Assembly (NCBI GenBank): GCA_012719855.1
Contig: JAAXZN010000019.1
Coordinates: forward strand, 1-64,000
Reading direction: 5' to 3'
Length of the DNA stretch: 64,000 nt
From: Serratia liquefaciens
Lineage (GTDB): Bacteria; Pseudomonadota; Gammaproteobacteria; Enterobacterales; Enterobacteriaceae
Both the position numbers and the translations under genes were made by a program. A model generated the notes under the pieces. It saw nothing but the letters and a program-made list of their open reading frames with translations, ran no database searches and had not been told where the DNA came from. Positions 29,783 to 42,119 of the stretch are shown in pieces. Every line of letters begins with the position of its first letter. The stretch's first letter is position 1.

Positions 29783-31067
29783 TACCGTCAAGGATCTTCA
29801 CGTAAGCCTGAGCACGTTGTTCCTGCATCCAGGTCTGCGCTTCTTCAGCAAACTTGCGGTTGAACAGCATGCGGTAAGCGCGATCTTTTTGCGCCGCATC
29901 GGTTTTGTCCACCTGACGCGTATCCAGCAGCTGGATCAGGTGCCAGCCGAAGGAAGAGTGCACCGGTTGGCTGACTTCGCCTTTGCTCAGCTTCATCAAC
30001 GCGTCGCGGAAGGCCGGATCGTAGATGTCTGGAGAAGCCCAGCCCAGATCGCCGCCCTGCAGTGCAGAACCCGGATCCTGAGAAAGCTGTTTGGCTTCGT
30101 CAGCAAACTTGGCGCGACCGCTCTTGATGGCTTCGGCTACCGCTTGCAGCTTGGCGCGCGCCTGATCGTCGGTCAGCACTACGGAAGGTTTCAGCAGAAT
30201 ATGGCGAGCATGAACTTCGGTAACCGACACAGACTGGTTGGCGCCACGGATATCATTCACTTTCAGGATGTGGAAGCCTACGCCGGAACGGATTGGCCCA
30301 ACCACTTCGCCTTTCTTGGCGTTAACCAGTCTTTCGGCGAACAGGGTAGGGATTTCCTGTAGCTTGCCCCAGCCCATGTTGCCGCCTTTCAGCGCCTGGG
30401 AATCGGCAGAGTAGGAGATTGCCAGCTTGCCGAAGTCGGCACCGCCGTTGATTTCGCCCATCAGCTTTTTAGCCAGGGCTTCAGCATCGTCAACCTGCGC
30501 CTGCGACGGGTTTTCCGGCAGCGGGATCAGGATGTGGCTGATGTTCATTTCGGTGTCGCTGCCGTTCTGAGCGCCAACCTGGGTAGCCAATGAGTCTACT
30601 TCCTGAGGCAGGATGGTGACGCGGCGGCGAACTTCGTTGTTGCGCACTTCACTGATCAGCATTTCTTTGCGGATCTGTGAACGGTAAGTGTTGTAGTTCA
30701 GACCTTCATACGCCAGACGACTGCGCATCTGATCGATGCTCATTTTGTTCTGCGCGGCGATGTTGCCGATGGCTTTGTCCAGATCGGCATCGGAGACGTT
30801 AATCCCCATTTTCTTGGCCATCTGCAGCTGGATGTTATCCATAATCAGACGTTCAAGGATCTGGTGACGCAGAGTCTTGTCATCCGGCAATTGCTGACCG
30901 GCCTGCTGCGCATTGAGCTTCACCGACTGCAACAGGGTGTTTACGTCGCTCTCAAGTACCACGCCGTTATCCACGACGGCGGCGACTTTATCCACTTCTT
31001 GGGGTGCTGCGAACGCGGTATTGGCACAAACCACCAATCCGAGAATAAGCGTTCTCCAGTTCTTCAT
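29769..31067 (-). CDS. surA: Periplasmic chaperone/peptidyl-prolyl isomerase
   Basis: A 432-residue protein (E. coli 428). The signal peptide [13 protein letters not shown]... ends at AFA before APQEVDK. The SurA N-terminal chaperone domain follows, then two parvulin domains at about 170-275 and 285-385, and a short C-terminal helix that packs back on the core. It escorts unfolded outer-membrane proteins, including LptD, to the BAM complex. The start at 31067 is chosen because it begins the signal peptide; the longer frame has no signal. It lies 65 bases after lptD, its best-known client. Confidence 0.96.
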   Translation of the reverse strand: MKNWRTLILGLVVCANTAFAAPQEVDKVAAVVDNGVVLESDVNTLLQSVKLNAQQAGQQLPDDKTLRHQILERLIMDNIQLQMAKKMGINVSDADLDKAIGNIAAQNKMSIDQMRSRLAYEGLNYNTYRSQIRKEMLISEVRNNEVRRRVTILPQEVDSLATQVGAQNGSDTEMNISHILIPLPENPSQAQVDDAEALAKKLMGEINGGADFGKLAISYSADSQALKGGNMGWGKLQEIPTLFAERLVNAKKGEVVGPIRSGVGFHILKVNDIRGANQSVSVTEVHARHILLKPSVVLTDDQARAKLQAVAEAIKSGRAKFADEAKQLSQDPGSALQGGDLGWASPDIYDPAFRDALMKLSKGEVSQPVHSSFGWHLIQLLDTRQVDKTDAAQKDRAYRMLFNRKFAEEAQTWMQEQRAQAYVKILDGNAQQ

Positions 31068-31132
31068 ACTTTTCCCATTCTGTAATCCGCAAATGCGGGT
31101 GAAAGTTCTCGTTTTCAAAGTGTTACAAAGTA

Positions 31133-33496
31133 TCAAAATGCACGCTGGTAAGGCAGTATGCCGGAACGCAACATTTCCGCGGAGCCCAGACTGTGATCGC
31201 TGCTCAGGCCACGCAGTTCGATGTTGAATGAAACTTTGTTGTCATAAACGCTGGTATTGTTGCTGCCATTCCAGTCGGTGATCTTGCGCTCGTAGCCCAA
31301 GGTCACTGCCCAGCAGCAGGTGTTGTACTTCAGACCGAGCAACTGATCGGCAGACTGTTGTGCACGGGTGTCGTAGTAATAAGCCCCCACGACGGCCCAG
31401 CGATCGGCGATTGGCCAACTGCCGGTGACGCCCACCTGCGAAATACCGTCCTGATAAGCCGGCACCTGCCTGGTGTTCAGTGCGGTTTCAATATACTCCG
31501 GCGTAGCGTAACGGTAGTTCAACTGCAATACGCGCTCGGAATCCTGACGGTATTCCACCACGGCGTTACCCAATGAGACGCTATTGAGACGCGTATCATA
31601 CTGCAGGCCGCCACGCAGGCCCCAACGATCGTCGATCTTCCAATAGGTGTCGCCGGCCCAGGCCAGGCTGCCGGTGTCGTCATTGTTGTCGTAATTCGTC
31701 GTCTTGTCGCCGGTGCGGGAACGGCTGAAGTAGTAGATTTGACCCACGGAAACGTTAAAACGTTCAACCAGCGCGTCATCATAAATGCGCGAGGTCAAAC
31801 CGGTCGATACGCGGTTCTGTGAGGCAATGCGATCCAGGCCGCTATAGGTACGGTCGCGGAACAAGCCGGAGTAGTCGGTTTGCAGCAGCGTGGTGTCGTA
31901 GGTGTAGATGTTGCTTTGGTCGCGATAAGGGACATACAGGTACTGTACGCGTGGCTCGAGGGTCTGGGTATAGCCCTCGGACCAGTTCATTGGGCGATCG
32001 AACACCATCTTGCCGTCGACCTTGAACTGCGGCAACACGCGGTTGACCGAATCTTCGAGATCGGGAGCGTCGCTGCCGGTACGGTTCTTGTAGTTGTTGG
32101 CGAAACCGTCAGGAATATCCTGTTGATAATGGGTCGCCAGCAGCTTGGCTTCGGTATTGATACTGCCCCAGCCGTTGGTCAACGGCAGGCTCAGCGTCGG
32201 TTCCATATGCAGACGGGTGGCGTCCGGGCTATACGGGTTGACGCTGATAAACTTGGCGGCCTGGCCATAAATGCGGAAGTCGAACGGGCCGAGATCCTCT
32301 TTATAGTAGTTCAGGTCGAGCTGCGGCTGAACTTTGTAGGAATCTGAGCTGCTGCGATCGGTATCGTCGTAGATCTGGAACTGTTTGGAGCTTAAGGTCG
32401 CGTCCCAGTTATCAATGGCGTAGCCGACGCTGAATTTCTGCGTCGCATAACCGTCGGTGGTCGAACCGTATTTGGAGTCCAGATCGGTAAAGTATTTGGA
32501 GTCGCTGACCTTGGTGTAGTCGACATTGAAACGCCACACCTGATCCATCACGCCGTTGTGGTTCCAGTAGAACAACCAACGCTTACTGTCGTCAGGGTTG
32601 TCCTTGCTGTATTCCTTGTCGTTCGGCAACCAGTCGAACTCCATCAGGCCCAGACCAGGCTGCACCAGGTAACGGAATTCGTTCTGTAACTGCAGACCAC
32701 GTTTGGACATGTAATGCGGGGTGATAGTGGCGTCGAAGTTCGGCGCAATGTTCCAGTAATACGGCAGCATGAACTCAAAGCCATTGCTGCTGCCATATTT
32801 TGCGTTCGGGATCAGGAAACCGGAACGGCGCTTATCACCGACCGGCAATTGCAGGTACGGGCTGTAGAACACCGGTACACCGCCAATTTTGAAGCGGGCG
32901 TTCCAGATTTCGGCGACCTGCTCTTCGCGGTCGTGGATCACTTCGGAACCGACTACGCTCCAACTGTTATCGCCCGGCAAACAGGAGGTAAAGGTCCCGT
33001 TTTCCAAAATGGTGTAACGGTTGGCGCCGCGCATCTTCATTTTGTCAGCGTCGCCACGTCCCTGACGGCCTACCATTTGGTAGTCGCCTTCATAGACGTC
33101 GGTATCTTTATTATTCAGGTTCGACCAGGCTTTCGGGCCTTTCAGCTTGATCTGGTTGTCGCTGTAGTGCACGTCACCCGTTGCGGTCACGGTGCGAACC
33201 GGTTCGGTTTGCCCCGCGTCCTGCGTCTGGTTCAATTCCACCTGTTTGGCGGTCAGGGTGCTGTTGCCTTGTTCAATATTCACGTTACCGGTGAACAGCG
33301 CGCTTTTCGGATAGTCCGCGCGGGAGTCATCAGCGTGAATGGTGACGGGCAGGCTGTTAGGATCGCCGCTGACCAGCGGTTTGTCATAAACAGGAACGCC
33401 AAGCATACATTGCTCGGCCAGGTCAGCCAGCGCGTGCTGACTGTAGAGTGCCGTCCAAATCAGTGTGGCCAGCAGTGTTGGGAAACTTTTTTTCAT
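31133..33496 (-). CDS. lptD: LPS-assembly outer-membrane translocon LptD
   Basis: A 787-residue protein (E. coli 784). A signal peptide is cut near ALA at residue 24. The periplasmic beta-jellyroll (OstA/LptA-like) follows to about 200, then a 26-strand barrel to the C terminus, which ends in the typical aromatic Phe. The cysteines needed for the interdomain disulfides are there: Cys30, a second in FTSCLPGDN, and the Cys727-Cys728 pair. With LptE it inserts lipopolysaccharide into the outer leaflet. It is the first gene of the operon running to apaH and diverges from djlA. Confidence 0.97.
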   Translation of the reverse strand: MKKSFPTLLATLIWTALYSQHALADLAEQCMLGVPVYDKPLVSGDPNSLPVTIHADDSRADYPKSALFTGNVNIEQGNSTLTAKQVELNQTQDAGQTEPVRTVTATGDVHYSDNQIKLKGPKAWSNLNNKDTDVYEGDYQMVGRQGRGDADKMKMRGANRYTILENGTFTSCLPGDNSWSVVGSEVIHDREEQVAEIWNARFKIGGVPVFYSPYLQLPVGDKRRSGFLIPNAKYGSSNGFEFMLPYYWNIAPNFDATITPHYMSKRGLQLQNEFRYLVQPGLGLMEFDWLPNDKEYSKDNPDDSKRWLFYWNHNGVMDQVWRFNVDYTKVSDSKYFTDLDSKYGSTTDGYATQKFSVGYAIDNWDATLSSKQFQIYDDTDRSSSDSYKVQPQLDLNYYKEDLGPFDFRIYGQAAKFISVNPYSPDATRLHMEPTLSLPLTNGWGSINTEAKLLATHYQQDIPDGFANNYKNRTGSDAPDLEDSVNRVLPQFKVDGKMVFDRPMNWSEGYTQTLEPRVQYLYVPYRDQSNIYTYDTTLLQTDYSGLFRDRTYSGLDRIASQNRVSTGLTSRIYDDALVERFNVSVGQIYYFSRSRTGDKTTNYDNNDDTGSLAWAGDTYWKIDDRWGLRGGLQYDTRLNSVSLGNAVVEYRQDSERVLQLNYRYATPEYIETALNTRQVPAYQDGISQVGVTGSWPIADRWAVVGAYYYDTRAQQSADQLLGLKYNTCCWAVTLGYERKITDWNGSNNTSVYDNKVSFNIELRGLSSDHSLGSAEMLRSGILPYQRAF

Positions 33497-33724
33497 ACGC
33501 GGTTTTGGTGTTCCGTCATCAGAGGCGTCATGTCCGGCAAACGGTCAGAGACTATATCACTCATCTGCGTTGCGCTAGTGTTAAATCCGGCCGTTTACTT
33601 GCGTCGTCGATAGGCGCAAAGATAAATGACAGGTATGATAATCCAAATCCTGAGAAAAATCGCCTTAACCCTTACCTAAGACGGAAGGGAGCAGTCGGCG
33701 TTCGGCATGATAATTGAGGAGTAT

Positions 33725-34546
33725 ATGCAGTATTGGGGAAAACTGCTCGGGGTCATCGTGGCCATTTGGGCTGGCGCGGGCTTCTGGGGTGTAGTTTTGG
33801 GGCTGATTGTCGGTCATATGATCGACTCTGCGCGTAGCAATAAGCGCAGCCGGGGCTTTTTCGCCGGCCAGCAAACGCGGCAAACGCTGTTTTTCCGCAC
33901 CACTTTTCAGGTGATGGGTCACCTGACCAAATCAAAAGGGCGCGTTACCGAGGCGGATATTCAGATCGCCAGCCTGTTTATGGATCGTCTGCAACTGCAC
34001 GGGGAAGCCCGTACCGCGGCGCAGCAGGCGTTTCGTGAAGGCAAACAGAGCCAGTTCCCGCTGAGAGAAACGCTGCAGCAGTTCCGCAGCATCTGCTTTG
34101 GCCGTTTTGACCTGATTAGGATGTTTCTGGAAATTCAGATCCAGGCGGCGTTTGCCGACGGGTCACTTCATCCTAACGAGCGTCAGGTACTGTATGTGAT
34201 AGCCGAAGAGCTGGGCATTTCGCGTGCGCAGTTCGATCAGTTCCTCAGCATGATGGAGGGCGGACGCCAGTTTGGCGGCGGTCAGCAGGGCGGTTATTCG
34301 CAAGGCGGTTACCAACAGGCGCAACGCGGGCCGACGCTGGAGGACGCCTGCAAGGTATTGGGTGTCAGCAGCAGCGACGACGCGACCACCATCAAGCGTG
34401 CTTACCGCAAGCTGATGAGCGAGCACCATCCGGATAAGCTGGTGGCGAAAGGTTTGCCGCCGCAAATGATGGAAATGGCCAAGCAGAAAGCGCAGGAAAT
34501 TCAGGCGGCTTACGACCTGATCAAACGCGAGAAAGGCTTTAAGTAA
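33725..34546 (+). CDS. djlA: Membrane-anchored DnaK co-chaperone DjlA
   Basis: A 273-residue type III membrane protein. A single N-terminal transmembrane segment is at about residues 7-30 (glycine-rich, as needed for its dimerisation). The central TerB-like helical domain follows, then a glycine/glutamine-rich linker ([14 protein letters not shown]) and a C-terminal J domain with HPD in SEHHPDKL. It stimulates DnaK and, when abundant, the Rcs capsule pathway. The ATG at 33725 has GAGG upstream and begins [10 protein letters not shown] as in E. coli. It diverges from lptD and converges with rluA. Confidence 0.95.
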   Translation: MQYWGKLLGVIVAIWAGAGFWGVVLGLIVGHMIDSARSNKRSRGFFAGQQTRQTLFFRTTFQVMGHLTKSKGRVTEADIQIASLFMDRLQLHGEARTAAQQAFREGKQSQFPLRETLQQFRSICFGRFDLIRMFLEIQIQAAFADGSLHPNERQVLYVIAEELGISRAQFDQFLSMMEGGRQFGGGQQGGYSQGGYQQAQRGPTLEDACKVLGVSSSDDATTIKRAYRKLMSEHHPDKLVAKGLPPQMMEMAKQKAQEIQAAYDLIKREKGFK

Positions 34547-34548
34547 AA

Positions 34549-34584
34549 AGAGGTGAGGGCTCGGTATTCGCTGAGCCCCTCTTT
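34549..34584. terminator. Bidirectional terminator between djlA and rluA
   Basis: An imperfect hairpin, GAGGTGAGGGCTC opposite GAGCCCCTC, flanked by an A-rich stretch before it and TTTATAT after it. It lies between converging genes and probably serves both. Confidence 0.6.
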
Positions 34585-34593
34585 ATATATCAG

Positions 34594-35244
34594 TCAGAAG
34601 TCGGGCTCGGCGCGAAAGTGCATCGGCGTCTGGAAAGCCGGATGGGTAATGCGCAGCTCTTGTGCATGAAGCTGTAAACGCGGAGCCATGGCTTTGGCTT
34701 CCGGCGTGGCATAGAAACCGTCACCGAGGATCGGATGACCCAGCGCCAGCATATGCACGCGCAGCTGGTGCGAACGGCCAGTGATCGGCATCAGTTTGAC
34801 CCGCGTGCTGCCGTCGGCGTCGCGTGACAACACCAGATACTCGGTTTGCGCCGCTTTGCCGGTCTCGAAACACACTTTCTGCAGCGGCCGATTCGGCCAG
34901 TCGCAAATCAGCGGCAAATCCACCAGGCCTTCATCCTGCGCCAAATGCCCCCATACGCGGGCGATATAGGACTTCTTCGGCTCGCGCTCACGGAACTGGC
35001 GCTTCAACTCACGCTCCGCCGCCTTGTTCAGCGCCACCACAATCACCCCGCTGGTGGCCATATCCAGACGATGTACCGATTCGGCAGCCGGAAAATCCGC
35101 CTGAATACGCGTCATCAGGCTGTCTTTGTTTTCCGGCGCGCGGCCCGGCACCGACAGCAGGCCACTTGGCTTGTTGACCACGATAATGTGCTCATCCTGA
35201 TACAGGATATGCATCGGGCCCTGCGGGGGATTGTAGGGTTCCAT
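34594..35244 (-). CDS. rluA: Dual-specificity 23S rRNA/tRNA pseudouridine synthase
   Basis: A 216-residue enzyme (E. coli 219) that makes pseudouridine 746 in 23S rRNA and 32 in several tRNAs. The catalytic aspartate is in HRLDMATSG, and GRSHQLRVHM and GHPILGD are typical. I start at the ATG at 35244 with GGAG upstream, giving MEPYNPPQGPMHILYQDEH. The longer frame runs into rapA and has no family support. It follows rapA on the same strand, with rapA ending 56 bases upstream. Confidence 0.95.
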   Translation of the reverse strand: MEPYNPPQGPMHILYQDEHIIVVNKPSGLLSVPGRAPENKDSLMTRIQADFPAAESVHRLDMATSGVIVVALNKAAERELKRQFREREPKKSYIARVWGHLAQDEGLVDLPLICDWPNRPLQKVCFETGKAAQTEYLVLSRDADGSTRVKLMPITGRSHQLRVHMLALGHPILGDGFYATPEAKAMAPRLQLHAQELRITHPAFQTPMHFRAEPDF

Positions 35245-35300
35245 TTTGTTGGCTCCGCTGAGAGTAACGGCAAGGGGAACCGCAGTTCCCCATGCACGGG

Positions 35301-38207
35301 TTACTGGTGAGTAACGACCACCAGACGGATCGCATCCAGACGCCATCCCGCTTCATTCAGGTTGACCAACACCTGCTTGCGGTTGAACTCCAGCGCTTCC
35401 ACTTCGTCATCACGAATGTTTGGATTGACCGCTTTCAGCGCTTCCAGACGTGCCAGCTCGGTGCTCAGCTTGTCATCCGCTTCCTGTTTGGCCTGCTCGA
35501 TCAGGGCGCGAGCCTGATCTTCAACCAGACTTTCCGCCTGTTGCAACATGGCGTGCACATCCTGTTGCACCGCGTTGACCAGCTTGCTGGAGGTGTGGCG
35601 GTTGACCGCGTTCAACTGGCGATTGAAACTTTCGAATTCAACCTGCGCGGCCAGATTGGTACCTTTGCGATCCATCAACATGCGGATTGGCGTTGGCGGC
35701 AGGAAGCGAGTCAGCTGCAGGTGCTTCGGCGCCTGCGCTTCGACCACGTACACCAGCTCGACCAGCAGGGTACCGACCGGCAGCGCCTTGTTTTTCAACA
35801 GGGAAACTGCACAGCTGCCGGTATCGCCGGACAGGATCAAGTCCAGGCCGTTGCGGATAATCGGGTGTTCCCAACTGACGAACTGCGCATCCTCACGCGA
35901 CAGAGCCTGCTCGCGATCGAAGGTGACGGTGCAGCCGTCCTGCGGCAGACCCGGGAAATCCGGCACCAGCATGTGGTCGGACGGCGTCAGCACAATCAGG
36001 TTGTCGCTGCGATCGTCCTGGTTGATGCCGACGATGTCGAACAGGTTCAGCGCGAAGCCCACCAGATTGACGTCGTTGTCCTGATTGGCAATGGCTTCCG
36101 CCAGTGCCTGCGCTTTATCGCCGCCGTTGGAGTGCATTTCCAGCAGGCGGTCACGGCCCTGCTCCAGCTGTATTTTCAGCTGGTCGTGCTGCTGACGGCA
36201 GGCGTGAATGAACTCGTCCAGCCCTTCCTGTTCGGTCGGCGAAGCCAGGAAAGCGATCAGCTGCTCGTAGCCGCTGTCGTAAATGGTACGGCCGGTTGGG
36301 CAGGTATGCTCGAAGGCATCCAGCCCTTCGTGGAACCAGCGGCCCAGCACTGCCTGAGCGGTGTTCTCCAGGTACGGCACCATGATTTGAATGTCATGCA
36401 TCTGGCCGATACGGTCCAGACGGCCAATACGCTGTTCCAGCAGATCCGGGTTGAACGGCAGGTCGAACATCACCAGGTGGCTGGCGAACTGGAAGTTACG
36501 GCCTTCCGAGCCGATCTCGGAGCACAACAGCACCTGGGCACCGTCTTCTTCGGAGGCGAAGTAAGCGGCGGCGCGGTCGCGTTCGATAATCGACAGTCCT
36601 TCGTGGAAGACGGCGGCGCGGATGGCTTCACGTTCGCGTAGCACTTGCTCCAATTGCAGCGCGGTGGCGGCCTTGGCGCAGATCACCAGCACTTTTTCGT
36701 GGCGATTGGCCACCAGATAATTCAGTAACCATTCAACGCGGGGATCGAAGTTCCACCAGGTGGCGTTCTCGCCTTCGAATTCCTGATAGATTTGCTCTGG
36801 ATAGAGCATGTCGCGCGCGCGCGCCTCAACGGTTTTCTTCGCGCCCATGATGCCGGACACTTTAATGGCGGTCTGGTACTGGGTCGGCAGCGGCAGCTTG
36901 ATTTGGTGCAGGTTGCGGTGCGGGAAACCTTTGACACCGTTGCGGGTGTTGCGGAACAGCACGCGGCTGGTGCCGTGGCGGTCCATCAGCATGGTGACCA
37001 GTTCCTGACGCGCCTGCTCGCTGTTTTCGCCGTCGCTGTTGGCGGCTTTCAGCAGTGGTTCAATGTCTTGTTCGTCGATCAGCTCGCCGAGCAGGTTCAG
37101 CTTGTCGTCGGCCAGGCGCTCACCGCTCAGCAGCAGGGTGACGGCATCGGCCACCGGGCGATATTTTTGCTGTTCGGCAACAAAATCGTGGTAGTCGTGG
37201 AAACGGTTTGGATCCAGCAGGCGCAGACGGGCGAAGTGGCTTTGCTGGCCAAGCTGCTCCGGGGTTGCGGTCAGCAGCAGCACGCCGGGGATGTGCTCTG
37301 CCAACTGCTCGATCACCTGGTATTCACGGCTTGGTGCGTCTTCGCTCCAGGCCAGGTGGTGAGCTTCATCCACCACCAGCAGATCCCACTGGGCATCGGC
37401 CAACTCTTCCAGGCGCTGTTTGTTGCGGCGCACGAAGTCCAGCGAACAGATCACCAGCTGTTCGGTTTCGAACGGGTTGCTGCTGTCGAGTTTGGCCTCT
37501 GAGTAACGGCTGTCGTCGAACAGAGAGAAATACAGGTTGAAGCGGCGCATCATTTCGACCAGCCACTGGTGTTGCAGGGTTTCCGGCACCACGATCAATA
37601 CGCGCTCGGCACGGCCTGCCAGCAGTTGCTGGTGGATGATCATCCCGGCTTCGATGGTTTTACCCAGTCCCACTTCGTCCGCCAACAAAACGCGCGGCGC
37701 ATGGCGCTGGCCGACTTCATAGGCGATATGCAACTGGTGCGGGATCAGGCTGGCACGCATGCCGCGCAGGCCGGCAAACGGCAGGCGATACTGCTCGCTC
37801 TGGTATTTGCGCGCGCGGAAACGCAGGGCGAAACGGTCCATACGGTCGATCTGGCCGGCAAACAGGCGGTCCTGCGGCTTGCTGAAGGTCAACTTGCTGT
37901 CCAGCAGCACTTCGCGCATCGCCACACCGCTCTCCTGGGTATCCAGGCGGGTGCCGATATAGGTCAGCAGACCGTTATCCTCTTTGACCTCTTCGACCTG
38001 CAGCTCCCACCCTTCGTGGTTGCTGATGGTATCGCCCGGGTTGAACATCACGCGGGTGATTGGCGAGTCATTTCTGGCGTAGAGGCGGTTTTCACCGGTT
38101 GCGGGGAAAAGCAGGGTAATCATGCGCGCATCCAGCGCCACGACAGTTCCCAGTCCTAATTCGCTTTCCGTATCGCTGATCCAGCGTTGACCAAGTGTAA
38201 AAGGCAT
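35301..38207 (-). CDS. rapA: RNA polymerase-associated Swi2/Snf2 ATPase RapA
   Basis: A 968-residue protein, exactly the E. coli length. It recycles RNA polymerase after termination. The tandem Tudor-like N-terminal domain is at about 1-110, followed by the Swi2/Snf2 helicase core: Walker [13 protein letters not shown] near 180, DEAH box (VVDEAHH) near 280, and helicase C motifs such as [11 protein letters not shown] near 580. A C-terminal RapA-specific region completes it. The start at 38207 gives [20 protein letters not shown] as in E. coli. Intact. Confidence 0.97.
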   Translation of the reverse strand: MPFTLGQRWISDTESELGLGTVVALDARMITLLFPATGENRLYARNDSPITRVMFNPGDTISNHEGWELQVEEVKEDNGLLTYIGTRLDTQESGVAMREVLLDSKLTFSKPQDRLFAGQIDRMDRFALRFRARKYQSEQYRLPFAGLRGMRASLIPHQLHIAYEVGQRHAPRVLLADEVGLGKTIEAGMIIHQQLLAGRAERVLIVVPETLQHQWLVEMMRRFNLYFSLFDDSRYSEAKLDSSNPFETEQLVICSLDFVRRNKQRLEELADAQWDLLVVDEAHHLAWSEDAPSREYQVIEQLAEHIPGVLLLTATPEQLGQQSHFARLRLLDPNRFHDYHDFVAEQQKYRPVADAVTLLLSGERLADDKLNLLGELIDEQDIEPLLKAANSDGENSEQARQELVTMLMDRHGTSRVLFRNTRNGVKGFPHRNLHQIKLPLPTQYQTAIKVSGIMGAKKTVEARARDMLYPEQIYQEFEGENATWWNFDPRVEWLLNYLVANRHEKVLVICAKAATALQLEQVLREREAIRAAVFHEGLSIIERDRAAAYFASEEDGAQVLLCSEIGSEGRNFQFASHLVMFDLPFNPDLLEQRIGRLDRIGQMHDIQIMVPYLENTAQAVLGRWFHEGLDAFEHTCPTGRTIYDSGYEQLIAFLASPTEQEGLDEFIHACRQQHDQLKIQLEQGRDRLLEMHSNGGDKAQALAEAIANQDNDVNLVGFALNLFDIVGINQDDRSDNLIVLTPSDHMLVPDFPGLPQDGCTVTFDREQALSREDAQFVSWEHPIIRNGLDLILSGDTGSCAVSLLKNKALPVGTLLVELVYVVEAQAPKHLQLTRFLPPTPIRMLMDRKGTNLAAQVEFESFNRQLNAVNRHTSSKLVNAVQQDVHAMLQQAESLVEDQARALIEQAKQEADDKLSTELARLEALKAVNPNIRDDEVEALEFNRKQVLVNLNEAGWRLDAIRLVVVTHQ

Positions 38208-38476
38208 ATATTGTCGGCTCGATTCTTTTAAGTAAGTCTTGTTACCGGGCGGAAAGGGCCGCGGCACCCGTATCAAACGTCTGCTAATCCCGATTTATTT
38301 TAATATGGCGGGCAATAGCTATTCATCCCATGCATACATCGTCAGACGGCATGGGGGGTGTGTGGGTCCAGAATTTGGGAAGGGCGCTATGGTAATGGAA
38401 GGCGACGCGTTCGTCACCTGCAAAACCCGATGATTTTTCTTTACCCTTCACCAAAGCCCGCTTGGCGGGTGGAATG
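38208..38476. other. Intergenic region between polB and rapA
   Basis: A spacer of 269 bases. It must contain the rapA promoter and the 3' end of the polB transcript. A short hairpin (CCCGC-TTG-GCGGG at 38457-38469) may be the polB terminator but has only a weak T run. No gene is supported. Confidence 0.5.
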
Positions 38477-40840
38477 TCAAAACAGTCCCATCTGCCCGGT
38501 CACCAGCGTCGTAAAATCGTCATGTAAAAATGGCAGTATAGCGTCAGCCACCGGCTGCAGCTGGCGCTCCAGATAATGGGGATAATCAATCGCCGACTGC
38601 TGGGTCTCCAGCGGCTCCGGCCCGGCCACGGTCATGATATAGCTGATCCAGCCGCCGTTTTGATATTGCAACGGTCGTCCCTGCTGACGATTATAGTCGT
38701 CGGCGATGCGTGCTGCGCGCACATGCGGCGGAACGTTGCGCTGATAGTCGTCCAGCTTCCTGCGCAGACGCTTGCGGTAGACCAGCCGATCGTCGAACTC
38801 GCCGTTAAGTGTTTGACTAACGTATTCACGCACAAAATCCTGGTAGGGCTGGCGTTTGAAAATGCGTTCATACAGCAGACGCTGAAACTGTTGCGCCAGC
38901 GGCGTCCAGTCGGTACGCACCGTTTCCAATCCCTTGTAGACCATCTCTTCGCTGCCGTCTGGCTGGGCGATAAGCCCGGCGTAACGTTTCTTGCTGCCCT
39001 GCTCGGCGCCGCGTATGGTGGGCATCAGGAAACGCGAGTAATGGGTTTCAAACTCCAGTTCCAGCGCATTTTCCAGCCCGTACTCTTGCTGCAGATGCTG
39101 TTGCCACCATTGGTTCACCTGTTGCACCAGCGTTCGGCCTATTTGCGCCGCTTGCTGCTCGTCATGCGGCTGTTTGAGCCAAACGAAGGTCGAGTCGGTA
39201 TCGCCGTAGATCACCTGATACCCCTGCGCCTCGATCAGTTCGCGCGTTTGCCGCATGATCTCATGGCCGCGCAGGGTGATCGACGAGGCTAATCGGGGAT
39301 CGAAAAAGCGACAGCCGCTCGATCCTAATACGCCATACAGCGCGTTCATGATGATCTTCAATGCCTGCGACAAGGCTTTGTTCTGTTGACGTTTCGCCGC
39401 TTCACGGCCTTGCCAAATCTGCTCGACGATCGCCGGCAAACAGTGCTTGCTGCGTGAAAAACGCGCGTGGCGAAAACCGGGCACCGAGTCCGCATCGCCT
39501 GGGTGCCGCATCCCTTCCACCAAGCCGACCGGGTCGATCAGAAAAGTGCGGATGATCGAGGGGTACAGGCTCTTGTAATCCAGCACCAGCACCGAGTCAT
39601 ACAGGCCGGGTTGCGAATCCATCACAAACCCGCCGGGGCTGTGTTCCTCGGGCTGCTCGCCGAGGTTGGGGGCCACAAAACCCAGCCGATGCATGCGCGG
39701 CATATACAGATTGCTGAAGGCGGCCACCGAACCGCCGCTGCGGTCGGCTGCCAGCCCGGTAACCGTGGCGCGTTCCAGCAGGAAGGTCAGCAACTCGGTT
39801 TTGGCAAAAATCCGCGTAACCAGTTCGCAGTCTTTCAGGTTGTAACGCGCCAGCGCCGGCTTGTCTTCGGCAAAGCGTCGGTCGATTTCGGCCATGCGCT
39901 GGTAAGGGTTATCGATAGACTTGCCTTCACCCAGCAGCGTTTGTGATACGTATTCCAGGCTGAACGAAGGGAAGTTCCAGGTGGCGGATTTCAAGGCTTC
40001 AATGCCGTCGATAATCAGGCGACCGGCGGCGGAAGCGAAAAAGTGATTCTGTTTGAAACCGTGTTCGCGCCACTCCAGCAGGTTGCCGCCACGGCCCAGC
40101 TTCAATGGGATCTGATAACGTTCGGCGTGTTTTTGCAGCACGCGTAAATCGAACTGCACCAGGTTCCAGCCAATAATGGCATCGGGGTCATGCCGCTCAA
40201 GCCATTGGTTCAGTCGTTCCAGCATTTGCGGACGGCTGACGCAGTATTCCAACTCAAAATCCAGCGGCTCATTGCCGCCGTTGGCGGGCCCGAGCATGTA
40301 AACCTGGCGCTGACCGCAGCCTTCCAGGGCAATCGAGTACAGTTCGCCGTGCGCGGTGGTTTCAATGTCCAGAGAGACCAGCTTCAAGGTTGGGCGGTAT
40401 TCCGGCGCCGGTTTCATTTGGCCGCCCTGCAGCAGGCCATTACCGTTGACCTGACCGCTGAACCACACCGGTGCGGTGATGAAACGTTCCATCAGGTAGC
40501 GTTCCGGCGGACGGATATCGGCCTCGTAGACATTGACGCCGCCGTCTTTCAGCAACTTTTCCAGCTTGATCAATTGGCGGTGCTGACGGCAGTACAGCCC
40601 CACCACCGGGCGATGGTGAAAGTCAGTCAACGGCAGGGGTTTCAGCTCCAGTTGCCGCTCCTCACGCAGCAGCAGTTCGGCGCGCTGGCGCTGTTCGGCC
40701 GGGATAAAGGCTACGGAGGTCTGCGGCGCCAGACGGAGTTGCTGCGGCCCATTGTCGGTCGCCAGCCAAAACTCCACCTCGGTGCCGGCAGGCGTATCAC
40801 GCCAGTGGCGGGTGAGCAAGAAACCCTGTTGGAGTGACAT
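38477..40840 (-). CDS. polB: DNA polymerase II
   Basis: A 787-residue family B polymerase (E. coli 783) with proofreading, used in SOS replication restart and cross-link repair. The exonuclease domain has DIETT (about residue 155) and polymerase motifs A ([10 protein letters not shown]), B ([12 protein letters not shown]) and C (YGDTDST) are all intact. The ATG at 40840 has AGGA upstream; a GTG one codon earlier is possible. Downstream of it in E. coli come the arabinose genes, which are absent here, so yabI follows directly on the other strand. Confidence 0.96.
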   Translation of the reverse strand: MSLQQGFLLTRHWRDTPAGTEVEFWLATDNGPQQLRLAPQTSVAFIPAEQRQRAELLLREERQLELKPLPLTDFHHRPVVGLYCRQHRQLIKLEKLLKDGGVNVYEADIRPPERYLMERFITAPVWFSGQVNGNGLLQGGQMKPAPEYRPTLKLVSLDIETTAHGELYSIALEGCGQRQVYMLGPANGGNEPLDFELEYCVSRPQMLERLNQWLERHDPDAIIGWNLVQFDLRVLQKHAERYQIPLKLGRGGNLLEWREHGFKQNHFFASAAGRLIIDGIEALKSATWNFPSFSLEYVSQTLLGEGKSIDNPYQRMAEIDRRFAEDKPALARYNLKDCELVTRIFAKTELLTFLLERATVTGLAADRSGGSVAAFSNLYMPRMHRLGFVAPNLGEQPEEHSPGGFVMDSQPGLYDSVLVLDYKSLYPSIIRTFLIDPVGLVEGMRHPGDADSVPGFRHARFSRSKHCLPAIVEQIWQGREAAKRQQNKALSQALKIIMNALYGVLGSSGCRFFDPRLASSITLRGHEIMRQTRELIEAQGYQVIYGDTDSTFVWLKQPHDEQQAAQIGRTLVQQVNQWWQQHLQQEYGLENALELEFETHYSRFLMPTIRGAEQGSKKRYAGLIAQPDGSEEMVYKGLETVRTDWTPLAQQFQRLLYERIFKRQPYQDFVREYVSQTLNGEFDDRLVYRKRLRRKLDDYQRNVPPHVRAARIADDYNRQQGRPLQYQNGGWISYIMTVAGPEPLETQQSAIDYPHYLERQLQPVADAILPFLHDDFTTLVTGQMGLF

Positions 40841-41024
40841 CACGCTGTTCCTGAGAAGCTAAGCTGAAAGGGGATATAGATAAATTATAGTATGGGTTTT
40901 TATACAGTCATTGTCCATGACCGCACAGTTCTGCCAAAAAAGCATACAATTCACCGGTTGACTCGCTCCCGGCCGCACCGGACAATCCCACGCCCACGCG
41001 CTTTGGATAACGAACAGAGGTTTA

Positions 41025-41795
41025 ATGGAAGCCTATTTACAACATTTGATCACCCAATCACTGGCTTTCACTCTGATGGTGGTCATGTTTGTCGCGTTTC
41101 TGGAATCGCTGGCGCTGGTGGGGCTGTTGCTGCCCGGCACGGTCATGATGGCCAGTATCGGTGCGTTGATCGGCAGCGGTCAGGTAGATTTCTATTACGC
41201 CTGGGCGGCGGGTATCGTGGGTTGCCTGTTGGGGGACTGGATTTCTTACTTTATCGGCCGCGCTTTCAAGGGGCCGCTGCACCGCTGGTCATTCTTGAAG
41301 AAGAACAAAGCGATGCTGGACAAGACCGAGCACGCGTTGCATCAACACAGTATGGCGACCATCCTGATTGGGCGCTTTGTCGGCCCAACGCGCCCGCTGG
41401 TGCCGATGGTGGCCGGCATGCTCGATTTGCCGCCGTATAAATTCGCGTTGCCTAACATCATCGGCTGTATTGCCTGGCCGCCAGTCTATTTCTTCCCGGG
41501 TATTTTGGCCGGCGTAGCCATCGACATCCCTGCCAGCGCCAACAGCGCGTTATTTAAGTGGCTGCTGTTTGCGGTAGTGGTATTGATTTGGCTGGCCGCC
41601 TGGCTGAGCTGGCGATGGTGGCGCGAAGGCAAACGCAGCGCCGACCGGCTTGGCAAGTGGCTGTCACCGGTGCGTCTGCGGATGGCCTGCGTCCTGAGCT
41701 GGGGATTGGCGATCGGCACCTTTTATTACCTGCACCAGCAACCGCTGATGCCGGTCTACCGTCACCTGCTGTGGAAAGTGCTGGCCGGTCAATAA
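41025..41795 (+). CDS. yabI: DedA-family inner-membrane protein YabI
   Basis: A 256-residue membrane protein (E. coli 254) of the DedA/VTT family. The re-entrant loop motif is seen around GLLLPGTVMMASIGALIG, and the second conserved stretch GRFVGPTRPLVPMVAG (about 120-135) carries the basic residue needed for function. Several transmembrane helices follow. DedA proteins support membrane-potential homeostasis, and some are undecaprenyl-phosphate or phospholipid flippases; YabI itself has no settled substrate. It converges with ilvBN, whereas in E. coli it lies next to thiQ. Confidence 0.92.
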   Translation: MEAYLQHLITQSLAFTLMVVMFVAFLESLALVGLLLPGTVMMASIGALIGSGQVDFYYAWAAGIVGCLLGDWISYFIGRAFKGPLHRWSFLKKNKAMLDKTEHALHQHSMATILIGRFVGPTRPLVPMVAGMLDLPPYKFALPNIIGCIAWPPVYFFPGILAGVAIDIPASANSALFKWLLFAVVVLIWLAAWLSWRWWREGKRSADRLGKWLSPVRLRMACVLSWGLAIGTFYYLHQQPLMPVYRHLLWKVLAGQ

Positions 41796-41818
41796 CAAGG
41801 GGGCGTGACGCCCCTTTG
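41796..41818. terminator. Bidirectional hairpin between yabI and ilvN
   Basis: AAGGGGGCG, a short TGA-type loop and CGCCCCTTT, between converging genes. The stem is GC-rich with short A/T flanks on both sides. Confidence 0.65.
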
Positions 41819-41822
41819 CACC

Positions 41823-42116
41823 TTACTGGAAGAAGGCTTCCAGCTGTTCAAACACCCGCACGTCTTCACTGTGGCGTTTTACCTGCAGCACATCTTCGAG
41901 TTTTTCTACCTGGCTGATCATCTGCACCAAACGTTGATCGTCCGCCACCAATAGCCAGATGCGGCTTTGTTTACCGTCTTTCAGCGGCAGGCACAGAATG
42001 CCCTCCACGTTGAAGGCGCGGCGGGCAAACAGACCGCATACGTGCGACATCACGCCAGGGTGGTTACGTACCGCCAGTTCCAGGATCACCTGTGGGTTAT
42101 TGCGTTGTTCTGACAT
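41823..42116 (-). CDS. ilvN: Acetolactate synthase I small (regulatory) subunit
   Basis: A 97-residue ACT-domain protein (E. coli IlvN 96). It confers valine feedback control on the IlvB catalytic subunit. The conserved [20 protein letters not shown] and [17 protein letters not shown] identify it as IlvN rather than IlvM or IlvH. It starts three bases after the ilvB stop and is the last gene of the ivbL-ilvBN operon. Confidence 0.95.
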   Translation of the reverse strand: MSEQRNNPQVILELAVRNHPGVMSHVCGLFARRAFNVEGILCLPLKDGKQSRIWLLVADDQRLVQMISQVEKLEDVLQVKRHSEDVRVFEQLEAFFQ

Positions 42117-42119
42117 GGC

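Noticed and set aside
35292-36641. A 449-codon open frame on the plus strand opposite rapA
   Set aside because: Antisense shadow of the strongly conserved rapA; no ribosome-binding site and no recognisable domain.
38239-38433. A small plus-strand open frame between polB and rapA
   Set aside because: No ribosome-binding site, no family match, and it lies across the rapA promoter region.
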